64,000 nt of DNA from Bryoerythrophyllum caledonicum (Eukaryota > Streptophyta > Bryopsida > Pottiales > Pottiaceae). Location: NCBI GenBank assembly GCA_963971425.1, contig OZ020521.1, positions 5,721,519-5,785,518 on the forward strand. Direction: 5' to 3'. Position numbers and translations under genes: made by a program. Below the pieces are notes generated by a model that saw nothing but the letters and a program-made list of their open reading frames with translations, made no database searches and had not been told where the DNA came from. Below are positions 1 to 11,130 of the stretch, one piece after another. Positions within the stretch are counted from its first letter, which is position 1. Every line of letters starts with the position of its first letter.

Positions 1-622
1 ACTTTTTGAGACAGTCAATGACACTAAGACTATCTGAAGTACGGTGAGGAAGTGGAGGCTTGCCACTAGAGAGACATGGTGATTGAGAGGGCTGAGATAG
101 ATGAGATGGGACAGGTTGGACCACGATATGCGACACAGGAGATAGGGGAGTTGGAGTGTCATCACCAGAGTCATCACTAAGAAGATGGATTGGTTCAAGC
201 CCTGGCTCTATCTTTACTCTCTGGACACATGGTGAGTTGAGCGTGGAAGTAGCTGATTGTCTGGAAGTAAGAATTTCAGTTGATGCAGCAGTGAGGGAGT
301 CAGACAGACCATACAATCTGAACCTTCCTGGCGGTAGTCGCCAGAACTTAACACCATCATTCAGATAGGAGAGTTGACTGACTGTATGGGTGAGCTCACT
401 AGAGGCATCGTCAAATATCTCCTGATCGATCTGCATAGACTCCTCTAGGAATTGAAATCTAAGACTCAATCGAAAGGCTGTCACAATGCAAAATCCTTCG
501 TTGGCAATGGGAAACGAGACAGGTATCCCATGCCCATTAGCATGTATGAATGCCATTGGAAAAGCAGATTGTGCAAGCTTGGTTGAAACACTGAGCAATG
601 ACATACACGTTTTAGAGGGCAT
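1..622 (-). CDS. Hypothetical protein, N-terminal part (runs off window)
   Basis: Reading the minus strand from the ATG at 622-620, the frame is open for 207 codons to the window edge with no stop. I do not recognise the protein. The first half is mixed and could be folded (a run reading FPMAFIHANGHGIPVSFPIA and later VKFWRLPPGRFRLYGL). The second half is rich in Ser, Pro and Thr and looks disordered, with an acidic LLSDDSGDD stretch. A VKIE tetrapeptide fits the psi-K-x-E sumoylation consensus, which hints at a nuclear protein, but that is inference only. The gene diverges from the 13-exon gene starting at 1586, with about 960 bp between the two starts. An unseen intron boundary inside the frame cannot be excluded. 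The start is the first in-frame ATG; upstream in-frame sequence was not tested for another exon. Confidence 0.55.
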   Translation of the reverse strand, partial: MPSKTCMSLLSVSTKLAQSAFPMAFIHANGHGIPVSFPIANEGFCIVTAFRLSLRFQFLEESMQIDQEIFDDASSELTHTVSQLSYLNDGVKFWRLPPGRFRLYGLSDSLTAASTEILTSRQSATSTLNSPCVQRVKIEPGLEPIHLLSDDSGDDTPTPLSPVSHIVVQPVPSHLSQPSQSPCLSSGKPPLPHRTSDSLSVIDCLKK

Positions 623-1585
623 TGTGATTCACTAACAAGTATTAACGAAACATTTACAACCAACCAAGCTATGGTTATTCATAAACATTTAATATTTAGC
701 AATTACCGTTGGATTCATTAAATGTACAATGAGGAGAAATTATATCGGTTGCAGTACAAAAGACAAACCAAATAATTGACAAGGCTATCCACGAGCTGCA
801 TCGTAGATAATAGAAAGGGAATTGGCTGTAACCAAATTCAAATAAAAACAAAATAGTGAGTAAATTAGTTACAGCCGATATGCAAAAAATTTATTACACT
901 TAATATAGTGTAGTGGTTCAAACCATTTATAATTGAAGCGCCAATTTCCATGTGCATTTACGAAAAGCACTGCCCAAAAATTTATTTAACATACCCAAGT
1001 ACATGACCCTAAACCAATTTTACTTGAATCCCAATGCTAGTAACAGAAAATTGAAAATGGATTCTGACACTACCAGTTTGACACCTCCATTAATATGTTC
1101 TGTTAAAATTTAGGGATTCTGGCAATAGCTAGTGGATATAGAAGAGCTTAGTTGTCAATTCGTATAATTTGTATGATAAAGCTTGGTGGTCTTCAAACTG
1201 ATGTGGCAACTCCTTCTCCATCTAATTTGGTGCATAATGAGTTGCACCATGATTTAAAAGACCAACAAGGTCTACTATACTTAAAAAGGACAGAGAATCG
1301 AGTTATATTAGAGGAAGCAGCTGTTGAGATTCAAAATTCTATTGGGTCCTAATGTGTCAGGCACCTAATTTATTATTTTAAAAATGAATAAAGCATCCGT
1401 GATTGCGTTCACTAATAACATTTAATATGATTTCATAAGGTTGATCTTTCTCGCTATAAGAATGCACATCGGAAGCGCGTATTAATGAGTAAGGTACATT
1501 GTGTTTGAGGTGATACGTATATCTTAGAAGTGAGGTGCTAGTTGTTGAAAGTAGTGTATGTGTGCAGAGATGAATCTTTGACTAT
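623..1585. promoter_or_regulatory. Intergenic spacer between divergent genes, presumed promoters
   Basis: AT-rich spacer between the minus-strand start at 622 and the plus-strand ATG at 1586. A 66-codon plus-strand open frame at 1152-1352 has no recognisable content. No clear TATA box or other motif can be assigned by eye. It should contain both promoters and 5' leaders if the two gene models are right. Confidence 0.35.
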
Positions 1586-4500
1586 ATGCAGCTAGCAAAC
1601 GACAGTGTAGATCATATTTGTGTTGCTAACAGGAAGAGAAGGAAAAAACGCCCGGCGATATATTTCTCCTCTGCAAAAGCCCTTAGAAGATCCAGAATGA
1701 AACAAAAGAAAGTGGTATGCAAAATAGGGGGGTCATCACTTGGAGAAGTACGGAAAACGTTGCGGTTTGCGGGAGGAACAAGCAGCGGAGATGTTGCCAC
1801 AGTCAATGCATTAAATGATGGACAGTCAAACGTGCAAGAGAGCACAGTCGACAAGCACAATGAAAGAACGGAAGTCATTGAGGTAAGTGTCCATTCATCA
1901 ACTGTCGTAGGTAGATTTCAAAGTTGTTAGACATTTATAGAGGATTAATATTTACGGTATGAATTATTTTTCAGAAATATGACTGTGCATTCAATTGATT
2001 AGAACCAGTCAATAAGATCCACTATGAAATTAATATAATGGAAACTTTAGCCGTCTTTGTCGAAAGCTTCAGTTAGGAATTTGATACAGAGTTCTTTAGG
2101 TCGGGTCTAAACCCGAATGGAAGGACTCCTAAACCCGAATGGATGACTCCAAAACCCAAATGGATGGAACTGCAAACCTAGTATGAAGAGTCGTCACCGA
2201 CAGAAGATTCCATTTCGCCTTTGGTGGCGTATGAGGGTTTGGGAGAGTTGGGATTGAGGGTTGCGGCAAGGCGAGTGAGCGTTTCGACCATGAGGGATTC
2301 TTTGCAGAATGTTTTGGCGAATGAGGAATCGATGAGGAGTACGCGGAGTCGGTCGAGGGGGGAGCCGGACGACCAAGCCGACGAGGACGTGAGTTTGAAG
2401 ATGGGGAGGACAATCAAACGGACTAAGGTGTGCTCAAACTCATCATTCTATCTCTGCGTTGTGTGAAACGTGTTTGAGTCTGCTTGGGTTTGAAGGAACT
2501 TGTCGATTGAAGTGGAATCTCAATCGGTGGCTGTATTCTTCTCTCGGATCCGAGAGGACTGTTACTTCTCTTTCGGTATGAAGTGGTTGTTGGTGCAAGA
2601 GTCTCTACGTTGTGCGAAACTTGTGAAAGTCTGTTGGGGTATGGGGGAACTGGTCGATCGATGGGGAATCTCAATCGGTGTCTCAATAGTTATCTCGGAT
2701 TCGAGAAGACAATATTTCTGTTTAGGGAACTAGTGGCTGCTGGTGCACTATTATTGGAGGCCATCATGTCGATGATGAGAGTCACCTAATTTTCAAGAGA
2801 AACTCTGAGCGGATGGGGATTGTAACAATCATTGTGAGTGACGAACTCACCCATTCGATAGCCTTATCTTCAAGTATGCCTATTCAATCAACGGCATCTC
2901 GCCAATCACGCTTTTGAATACCTGCTGAGCTTCCCTTCCATCAAGTTCGCGGCGTGCGAAGACTGTTTTGGACATACTGCGCAGAGGGTTTGACCAAACT
3001 TAATTGAAAGAAACAGCCACTTGTAAGTGACCAGTTAGGAGCTATTCTTTGGGAACTTTCGGGAACGGGATGGTGCGGAGGGGTGAGTTGGTGCCATCTC
3101 GGATCCGATAACACCAAAAGTTACGTGGAGAAGTGTCCACAGTATCGAAAGTTTTGAGTTCGGGTTCTTACGTTCGTCCGAAGGGTTCATACGTACGTGC
3201 ACTAATTGTTTCACTCAAATAGCTCAAATGAGAGCAATTTCTGATTTGCTGTGAGATAGTGCAAGATCGGAATGCGAGTCGCTTAATGGGCCAAAGAAGA
3301 CGTTATAATTTCAGTGTTAAGTGATAGGCTCAAGAGGACGTGTTCAGTGCAAGTCTAGAGTTCGTTATGAATATGTTGAATTGAGGCCGTTCATGCGAGT
3401 CACTTATCGGATCCGATAAAGAATTTTTCAGTGTGTCAGGGTGAGATCAACGTCGTCTCGGAGCCGAGATTAAGTTTCTCGTTGAGTACCAGCTGATGTT
3501 GAGTTTGGAAGACTCAGCCGGAAGAGAAGATAGTGATTCACATGTGTCAGATTCGTCGGTGTGAGGGGTGCCGTCTCGGATCCGAGACTCGATAAAGAGT
3601 AGTGATCGATGATGGACAAAGATGAGTCATGATATGATGCACTACACTTTCCAGGTGCACTTCACTGCACTACACTTACACTCAAGAGAAGAATATGTGC
3701 TGACTACATTGTACATATCGTGATGGATTCCCAATATCAATTTAGAAGGCTGATTACTGGTCGTTGCTGGAGAATGATTCACCATGTGGTATAATGACCT
3801 GGGACTACGATGATATTATTGGTTCGTAGTCGTGAGATAAAAGTCGTCTCGGATCCGAGATCCACCGTCACGTAGTGTGGTGGTCCGGTGATGGCCTTGG
3901 GGGACGAATTCGGTTTCTGGGTGAATGATTAGCCTGGTATGTTAATTTTGGCATGTTATGAAATATTTGGTGTAGAGGGATGAAATTTTTGCCTTCTCGG
4001 ATCCGATAAGGCCTTGACGAGCACATGAAATGAACGAGCACATGTATCCTGTAAGCCCGTCAGCATTTGATTGTAGTATCGAGCTGGATATTTGGTCTTA
4101 CAATAGCTAACTCTTCATACTCGGTCAAACTGAATAGCTGGTTTCTTAGATTCTATGGTCGGTCAGGATACCTGCATACTTGGATACATGGATTCTTGGA
4201 TACTCGGCCATTCTGCATACCGGCCATAGTGAGTTACGTTCCAGCCTTCAGATGTAGCCTGTCTCGGAACCGAGAATCGTTGAAGGTGAATTGATTTACC
4301 AAACTGTTCTAGGTTCGAGGAATTTTCATACATAGAAACTCAGATAAAGTGGAGTCATGATGTGGTGGACTGCATGTTTGAGTCCAGGCTGCACTTTCAC
4401 GACCTCTTGATCCAGACTGCAGTGCACTTACACCCACGAGGTGATCCTGTATGGATCCTGACTGCATTGAACTTATCATCATTAGATATTCATCGTCTTG

Positions 4501-7500
4501 GATACTCGTTATCGATTCAGAAGGAAAATTTCCGGTCGAGGCAAGAAAATATTGGATCACCCTGGGGGTGAATGATCAACCAGGTGGTTTATTGAACTTC
4601 GACTGTGATGATCTTATTGGTTCGGAGGGATGACGTTGAAGTCGTCTCGGATCCGAGATATGATTATCGTGGTCCGGTGTTGGCCGCGGAGGACGAAGTC
4701 GGTTTGGGTGTGAATGATTCACCTGGTATGTTTATCGTGGCTTGATTTGAGTTCTTCGATGCGGAGGGGTGATATCCAAGTCGTCTCGGATCCGATAAGG
4801 CATTTGCGAGCTAATGTAACGGACGAGCACATGTACCCTGCAAGTCCTTCAGCGTTAGAATCAAGTATCGATTGATAATTAGTCGTGCTCTGGACCGCAC
4901 TTCATACTCGTTCAAGCGATTCCTGGTTTCTGGTTGGGCTAGATTCTTGCATACTGGATTCCTACATCCTGGTTTACGATATTCAAGCTGGATTCTGGTC
5001 GGGCTGGATTCCAGCATACTTGGATACCTGGAAAACAGTCGAGCTGCATAGTGGCCATTATGAGCTGAATATCTGCCTTCAAATGAAGCTGTCTAGGATC
5101 CGAGACATGCATTGCGGTGATCGATATACCTAGTGGTTCCAAGTTCCAGGAACAATCATGTACAGAACTCTCATGCACAGATACACTATTCAAGTTGATT
5201 ACAGTGTGACGTTATGCTCATGTAATTGGACTTTTTGATTGAGTTGTTGGAGTGGCCGGAGCAGGCGATATTAGGTGCACACTGGATAGTGTTACTAGTA
5301 ATTTTCGGAGGGCGGTCACATCATGTACTAAAGTTTAGACTGCATGCCAGTAGCATTTCCAACCTAGAGCTGCAGGCTCTATAAGTTTGGATCTTGCCTT
5401 TTAACAGTACCACTAAACTGTAGAATATGATCCTCTCTGACAAGATATTTGATTTTGCGACGTATGCTTCTCGGATCCGAGAACAGTCTACAAAAGTGCC
5501 TGATCAGCTTTCAGATTTGGTACCTCAATTATAGTTGTCGTAGTGGTACCTGATTAAATGTACAATATGCTGCCTCGTCGCATGTTTCAAAGATCCAAGA
5601 TACATCCTGTTCTAGACCCATTTCCCCCAACTTTGGAGTGATTTATGATTTGTGGTGCATAATTTTATCATTGTCTTATTTTTCATGATTTGATTTCTTT
5701 GTTGTAGAAGATGCTTCCGATCATCAATGACGGTATCTCATCAGGATCTGAGCCCCCTCAAAAGGATTCAGTTCATGGAGCTCAAGTTCCTCCAACTCTT
5801 GAGGTCTCCGATGATTCGTCTTCACAGGAGGCTCCTGGAGCTGCAAATGTATGTTGAATTCTTTCATGTTTACGATCAGGGTGCACGTTTAATGACGTTT
5901 GATGAATTGCATGCAATCTCTATAACTGAAATATTTTGGAGGTATAATTTAGTGAGTTCACGGCGGAATTGCACTAGTGATATTTGTGAGGGCTATTCAT
6001 TCCTTGCTATGTCCTTATGTGAGGGAAAAAGATCTCCTCCATGATTCAGAGATGTGATTTGTGATGCTACTTCTACTCCTTGGACCATACTGGTTTGAGT
6101 GATAATTAATTTGATTTATATTTTTGGAAGGAAATTGAATGTACTACTCGCTGAGAAGTCTTGACATTAAATCTTTCCTCGTGGTCTGTTCAATGTAAAA
6201 TTTTCTACTCATGATTAATTGTGATAATCTTAGTACTTATGATTATGTAATGACAATCGCAGGAAAATGCGTCACCTACGACTCTATCTCAAGGGCACCA
6301 GGATGATGGCACTCCTGGAACTGATGAGATTGCCCAACCCGAATTTGGAGGTCAGACGGATGATGGTGAACTTGAAGGACCGGTTGATGAAGGTCTTGAG
6401 AATGAAGAGAAGGAGTTGTTTGAATATGACTTGCGTCGCCTCCAGAAAGTGGATTCCGTGACTTCAATCTCCTCATTAAGAATGAAGCCTGAGCACATAT
6501 TCCGCCTTCGCATCCCCCTGTGCAGACTGGTGTCTATGCCAATGGTAAGACCAACTCTTTCGTGCGACATCGTGAAACTTGAACAAGAATTTGTTCATGG
6601 ATATCGAGATGGGGCTGCAGTATTTTATGTCTCCACCACTAACGAGGCGGGAGTGTGCATGGAGTTCACGGCGGATGAGATTTTAAATTTTGGAACACTA
6701 TGGAAGAAGGAGAATGACGTATTTGAAAACCATGTAAGTTCAATACCCGAACTCAACTTCCTGAAGAATGCAAAAATTTTTGTTTGCGATGGCAATCACC
6801 GGCTTCTAGCTTGGATGAACCACATTTCCAGGCTTCATTCAGCTGATCCCTCCTGGCACATCGCCGTTGACTGCATCGTGTTGGAGACAAGGGGACGGAT
6901 TGAATTGGTCATGCAAATTATGCATGATATAAACAAGTGAGTTTTTGGCAGTCACTGAATTTTGAGATCATTTTGTCATTTGGTTTCTTGCTTTTAATTC
7001 TACAGTATTATAATCTTTTTAACCTCAGTTTTGGTATCACCTCCAGGTCCACTGAGGACTCCCACGTGAAAACCAACTTGGTTCACACACTGTACCGGGT
7101 TCAGAAGTATGGTCTTATGCCCCTGGAGAAGTTTTGTGACGTACTCAGACCATCAGAGAGGAGACGGTGTTCAGTGCAGTTGCCTCGCAAAACTTGGTAT
7201 TTACTACCAGTTGATGTCTTCACTGCATTTATTTTCAGGGTGAAACATATTACATGTTGACTTTCAATTAACAATTATATTTTATATTTTTGTTGAATTT
7301 TATTTCAAAAGTTTCATTAATGGAGACAGTGCTTGATTCTTGTAGCAAGAAATTGCAGCCGCATCAGATGCCGCACTTCGACAATACCATGCGAACACAC
7401 CAACTGATGAAAAAACAGACGACGGTATTGCGGATGCTATGAGACTAGGAGCTAAAGAGAAGTCCACGAAATTATATCAGAAGATGCACAAATTACTCAC

Positions 7501-10500
7501 TGTTGCTAATCCTGCTCTTGGTCCTGGATTTCTTGAAGAGGTTAGTTCTCCACATCGCTTCAATCCCTTTCAGTCATTTTCATGTTATGCATTTGATTAT
7601 ATGATAATTCCCTCTCCTGGACTTATTATCAGGTGGAGAGTCATTGGAGCTCTAACGAAGTTCCAGAGATGACCTTGGAGAAACTCCAGATGGTAGCTAC
7701 ATGTTCCACTACTCCGTACCACAAGATTAAGTTTCTTCAGTGGTGGAACTCATCCATGCCATCTCGTGATGCTAGGCATTTTCCGCCCAAGCCTGTTTCG
7801 GAGCTCCATCTTGGTCCATTTCTGAACAAATGCGTTTGGTATGCCGGGGTAAGTTTACCACTACTCATAGCAATTAAATTTCATACTTAACAATATTAAA
7901 TTTCTGGATACATAATTAATTAAAAAAATTCCGTTGCAATCTTGTAGATCGAAGATGCTGCTGTTGAGTTCCTTGATATGGTCGTGAAGAAGGACAAAAT
8001 CCCAATCAATATGAACGTACCACTCAAGCCTGAGCCTTTAAATGTTTACGTGGAAGGGTGGAGGCGCAAAATTTGGGATCACGGTTTTTGGGCAGTTATT
8101 AAAGGAGCGAATCATTTCAAAAAGATTGACAATTTCAAGACTTTTGAAGGTTCAGGGCAGGCATTGCAAAGAGTAATTTTCAGGTTTGATTTTCCTGACA
8201 TTTCATTGTAAATTTTGAATCATTTTAATGCTTTTCATATCCACACGGACATTAATTAGTTGCTTTGTGTAAAATGGGCTTATTGTTGAAGTGCATTGTT
8301 TTGAGTATTTATGTGAAATTCTTATACTGACTCTTTTTATTGTTGATTCCATTACTCTAGGTACTTCAAGTACGAGTTGGAACCAAAAGGTGCAATGGCT
8401 CATACAGATTTTCCACCTTTCTTGTCGTCTTGGTTGGACCGTAGTTCCAAGGAGTGTATGTTTTCTCCTATTCAATTCCGCACCTTTACGACAGCCCACC
8501 TTAGTGGTGGAGGGTGGTACTTGGATTGCAATGTTACTTTCACCCATCCATCAGAGGTGGAGCTGAGGAAATCCTTTGATGGACTAGGTGCTATCACTAT
8601 GGATTTTGACGAGTATGTCGGCCTTACTGAGAAACAAAAGAAGAGAGCCATTGCCAAAAGGGACGCCACTGATAAGAAGAAGGAGGAACGTCTCCAAGAG
8701 ATTGTAACTTCAAAGGCAAAGAAAGAAGAGGAACGCTTGGCGAAGAAAGAATTGGAACGCTTGGCAAAGGTAGCAGAGAAGGAAAGAGTGAAGGACAAAG
8801 GTAAGAAGGCTGATATGGGAGTCCCAATTCCAGCTTCTTCGATAGTGGACAGTGGCTCTCAGATGCTTGGTGGTTCTTACAGTGGTGTGATGAGGCCGGC
8901 TGCACTTCCTGAGTTCTCCGAAGATGTGATTACTCATGGGACACAAGTGATTGTCCTTGATGAAGAGAATATGGAATACTTTGGAGGATTAATTCTTAAT
9001 ATCTCCATCTCAGAGTTGTTGGAAAACATGGACGCTATGACACCGATAACATATAGTGAGGTTTCCCAATTTCTGAAGAAGGTAATTTTTTTTAATATCA
9101 CTTGCATAACGTAAACTATTGAATGTCCATGGACATTTTGCATAATTTACTAACTGATTTACTCTTGTCATTTTTCTCTGCAGTTTTCTGGAGATAAGTC
9201 TCGAAAGATCAATGGTGTGGCAGCTATCAAGCCAGCCGTGGACCTAATTCTTTTTGACTGTCAGGAGAATTTGCCTGTACCAGGGGTGTCTGTACCAACG
9301 ACTATGGTACCAACTTGGAATGAAGACAAAGAGTATGAAGATCTTCAATCAGCTTTTGCATTTGCTGAACTCCATCTTCAAGACGATGGTTGTATGATAG
9401 TGTTCCATTCGTTCTCTGCTATTTCAAAAGGAAATATTATTGGACTTTGTGAGACATATCAGATGTTGAAGAAGAAGGAATGGTTGGGCATGAATCGTCT
9501 TCACTTGACTTCGGCATTGGATGTTACTACCACCGTGAGTTTTTTATAGTGTTCTTTATTTTTAATTGATACGTTACTGAAAGTGTCTTTTATCTTCTTG
9601 ATGTTGATGTTGTTTGTAAATTGACAGACGCAGAAGTTTGGAATCAGCCTCCTTGTGAAAGACCTCGGCCCGAAAGGTAAATCCAGCTTTTCTTTCAAAC
9701 GGTCAACCACAATGAAGAATGCAAGTGTCGACATCGGGCGAGACGACATGTTGATTAATTACACCACCGATCGAGACTTGGCGATGAATGGTGATATTCC
9801 GTGGCGAGGACCTCGTCAGAAGGATCCTCGATTTTTCCAGCTCTTTTTGGAAGGCACGACTGTTGCTGGAGACGTGGTACTAGATTGCACTGCAGCTACA
9901 GGTGCGTAATCAACTATTTGGTTGTGTGTTTCAATTTCCATCCTCAAATTTATCTATATATTTATTTATCTAAGGTTTTGTTCTGCAAATCTAGGTGCGT
10001 CGATTACCGCCTGTCATGGTCTTCATCGACAAATCGTGGCTTTAGAGAAGGACACCGATTTGTTTGATGCCCTTCTGAAGCCCATGGAGGTGGCCCCTCC
10101 TGCCATCAAATCGTCTGAACCCAAAGCCGTGGAGGTGGCATCTGAAGATCCTGATGCCATGGTTGTCGTGCCTCGCAAATTCAGTCGGAAGGCTAGATTC
10201 AGTAAGTGAGTGTTTACCTTTTATTTTCTTTCGTATGATTATCTTTTTCTATCTTTTGTTCTAAATATTCTTATTGTACAATATTAATGTGCAGCCGTTC
10301 AGGATTGACGTTAGCCACAACATTGGTGAAGAATCAGGGTCTTCTTCTAAGCCCGGTGAAGTCATACGATCTGCCAATGTATGCGGAGAAGATGGCAACG
10401 GCATTTGTGGAGTTTGGTTGCTCTAAACCAAAATCCAAGAAGTATGATGATAATGTTTTGAAGTATATAGATGGTTCAGCAGCTGAGGATAGAGAGCCAT

Positions 10501-10565
10501 CAGAGTCATTTACGAGTGATGATTTTATGTTAGAGGTTTCTTCAACTGAGTCTTCATCGTCTTAA
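1586..10565 (+). CDS. 13-exon gene: ParB/Srx-like domain plus degenerate N4/N6 DNA methyltransferase
   Basis: Proposed exons: 1586-1882, 2182-2427, 5708-5848, 6263-6936, 7047-7209, 7346-7540, 7633-7848, 7948-8183, 8361-9081, 9184-9534, 9628-9901, 9995-10205, 10295-10565. All introns are GT-AG and all junctions keep one frame, giving about 1331 codons ending in TAA. The N-terminus is basic (RKRRKKRP, then RRSRMKQKK) and NLS-like. Around residue 400 a CDGNHRLLAW motif matches the GxHR box of ParB/sulfiredoxin-fold domains. Residues about 811-875 are a Lys/Glu-rich helix. Residues about 964-1190 look like a beta-class (permuted) N4/N6 methyltransferase: the motif IV region (VDLILFDCQEN) comes first, then a DDGCMIVFHSF strand, then motifs X and I (GDVVLDCTAATGAS). 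Motif IV has DCQE where DPPY or SPPY is expected, so catalysis is doubtful. Weak points are exons 1-2 and the exon 5 donor at 7210. The start is the first in-frame ATG of exon 1; ATG 2290 is an alternative. Confidence 0.72.
2098..2176 (+). repeat. Short tandem repeat AAACCCGAATGGA
   Basis: Three imperfect copies of an approximately 24-bp unit containing TAAACCCGAATGGA with a trailing ACTCC lie just before exon 2 of the 13-exon gene, inside its first intron. Confidence 0.6.
2541..5483. repeat. Array of 13 dispersed palindromes, core CGGATCCG
   Basis: The consensus is TCTCGGATCCGAGA. Copies lie at 2541-2556, 2693-2706, 3097-3110, 3404-3419, 3456-3469, 3573-3588, 3847-3860, 3995-4008, 4262-4275, 4645-4658, 4784-4797, 5091-5106 and 5468-5483. 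Four extend to 16-bp perfect palindromes with different but matching end pairs: CTCTC...GAGAG, TTATC...GATAA, GTCTC...GAGAC and TTCTC...GAGAA. Three are hybrids of a TCTC arm with a GATA arm. Two have only the central AT changed (to AG or AA), leaving the arms complementary. I saw no copy elsewhere in the window. Confidence 0.9.
3625..5210 (+). repeat. Diverged tandem duplication inside the intron
   Basis: Sequence from about 3625 to 4360 is repeated in the same order at about 4355 to 5210. Shared landmarks are a GTCGTCTCGGATCCGAGAT palindrome followed by GTGGTCCGGTG, a GGACGAA(T/G)TCGGTTT run, GTGAATGATT, a TCTCGGATCCGATAAGGC palindrome, and CGAGCACATGTA(T/C)CCTG. The copies are clearly diverged, with indels. 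Each carries three or four palindromes, so part of the array arose by duplication. Confidence 0.75.
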
Positions 10566-10900
10566 ACTCCTAGATTTTTTAGAAATCTTGGATATTTTGT
10601 ATTGATTTTATTATGATTGGATTTGTGTGCTTTATGGCTATATAACTGGGTGATGTCTTGTTGATAATCATGTTATTCATCACATTCTTTACAGCAAACC
10701 ATATACATTTGATAAATGTAATATATCCATTGAAATAATTTTTGTTGATGCTCCAACAATAACTATATAATCACAAGAGAATTTAACAATTTCGAACTCT
10801 TCTAATCTCACGGTAATAGGTCTACCACTATTTTTTCTTTATAAAATGGTACATAAATCTTCTCATGTCCTACCAATTTTTTTTGTCAAGGCTTAAAAAA
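10566..10900. other. 3' flank of the 13-exon gene
   Basis: AT-rich sequence after the TAA. No canonical AATAAA is obvious. TGTAA occurs in GATAAATGTAATA near 10717 and could serve as an algal-type poly(A) signal, but this is speculative. No gene seen. Confidence 0.3.
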
Positions 10901-10903
10901 TTC

Positions 10904-11130
10904 AGCTCACCGCTCACCGCTCACTGCTCACGGCTCACCGCTCACTGCTCTAGGCTCACATAATAGCATTCCCCGGCAGGGTCTCATACATCCCGGGGGA
11001 CATCATATAGCCCTGGGGAGGTCATACACCCCAGAGGAGGTCTTATATTCCTCGGAGGGGATTTTATACTCCTCGGGGGGGTCTTATACTCCCTTGGAGT
11101 GAGATCTTATATTCTTCGGAGCAAGGGAGA
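10904..11130. repeat. Two adjacent tandem repeat blocks (GCTCACC, then CTCGGGG)
   Basis: From 10904 to about 10959 the sequence is repeats of GCTCAC(C/T)G. It is followed at about 10965-11125 by around six imperfect units of 25-30 bp containing GGTCTTATA(C/T)TCCTCGG(A/G)GG. G- and C-runs are conspicuous in this otherwise AT-rich sequence. Confidence 0.75.

Larger units (their letters stand above)
2428..5707 (+). other. Large second intron carrying a palindrome array
   Basis: A 3.28 kb stretch with no sustained coding frame lies between exon 2 (donor AAG|GTGTGC) and exon 3 (acceptor TTGTTGTAG). Both flanking exons end and begin in phase 0. The other introns are roughly 90-410 bp. The interior holds 13 palindromes and a tandem duplication, listed separately. 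If exons 1-2 are not part of the gene, this becomes its upstream region rather than an intron; the sequence allows either reading. Confidence 0.6.

Noticed and set aside
1152..1352. 66-codon plus-strand frame upstream of the 13-exon gene
   Set aside because: No recognised content and no convincing splice link in phase to the exon starting at 1586.
2541..5483. Palindromes considered as a CRISPR array or rho-independent terminators
   Set aside because: Spacing is irregular (tens to hundreds of bases), the units are perfect dyads without T-runs, and the gene context is eukaryotic.
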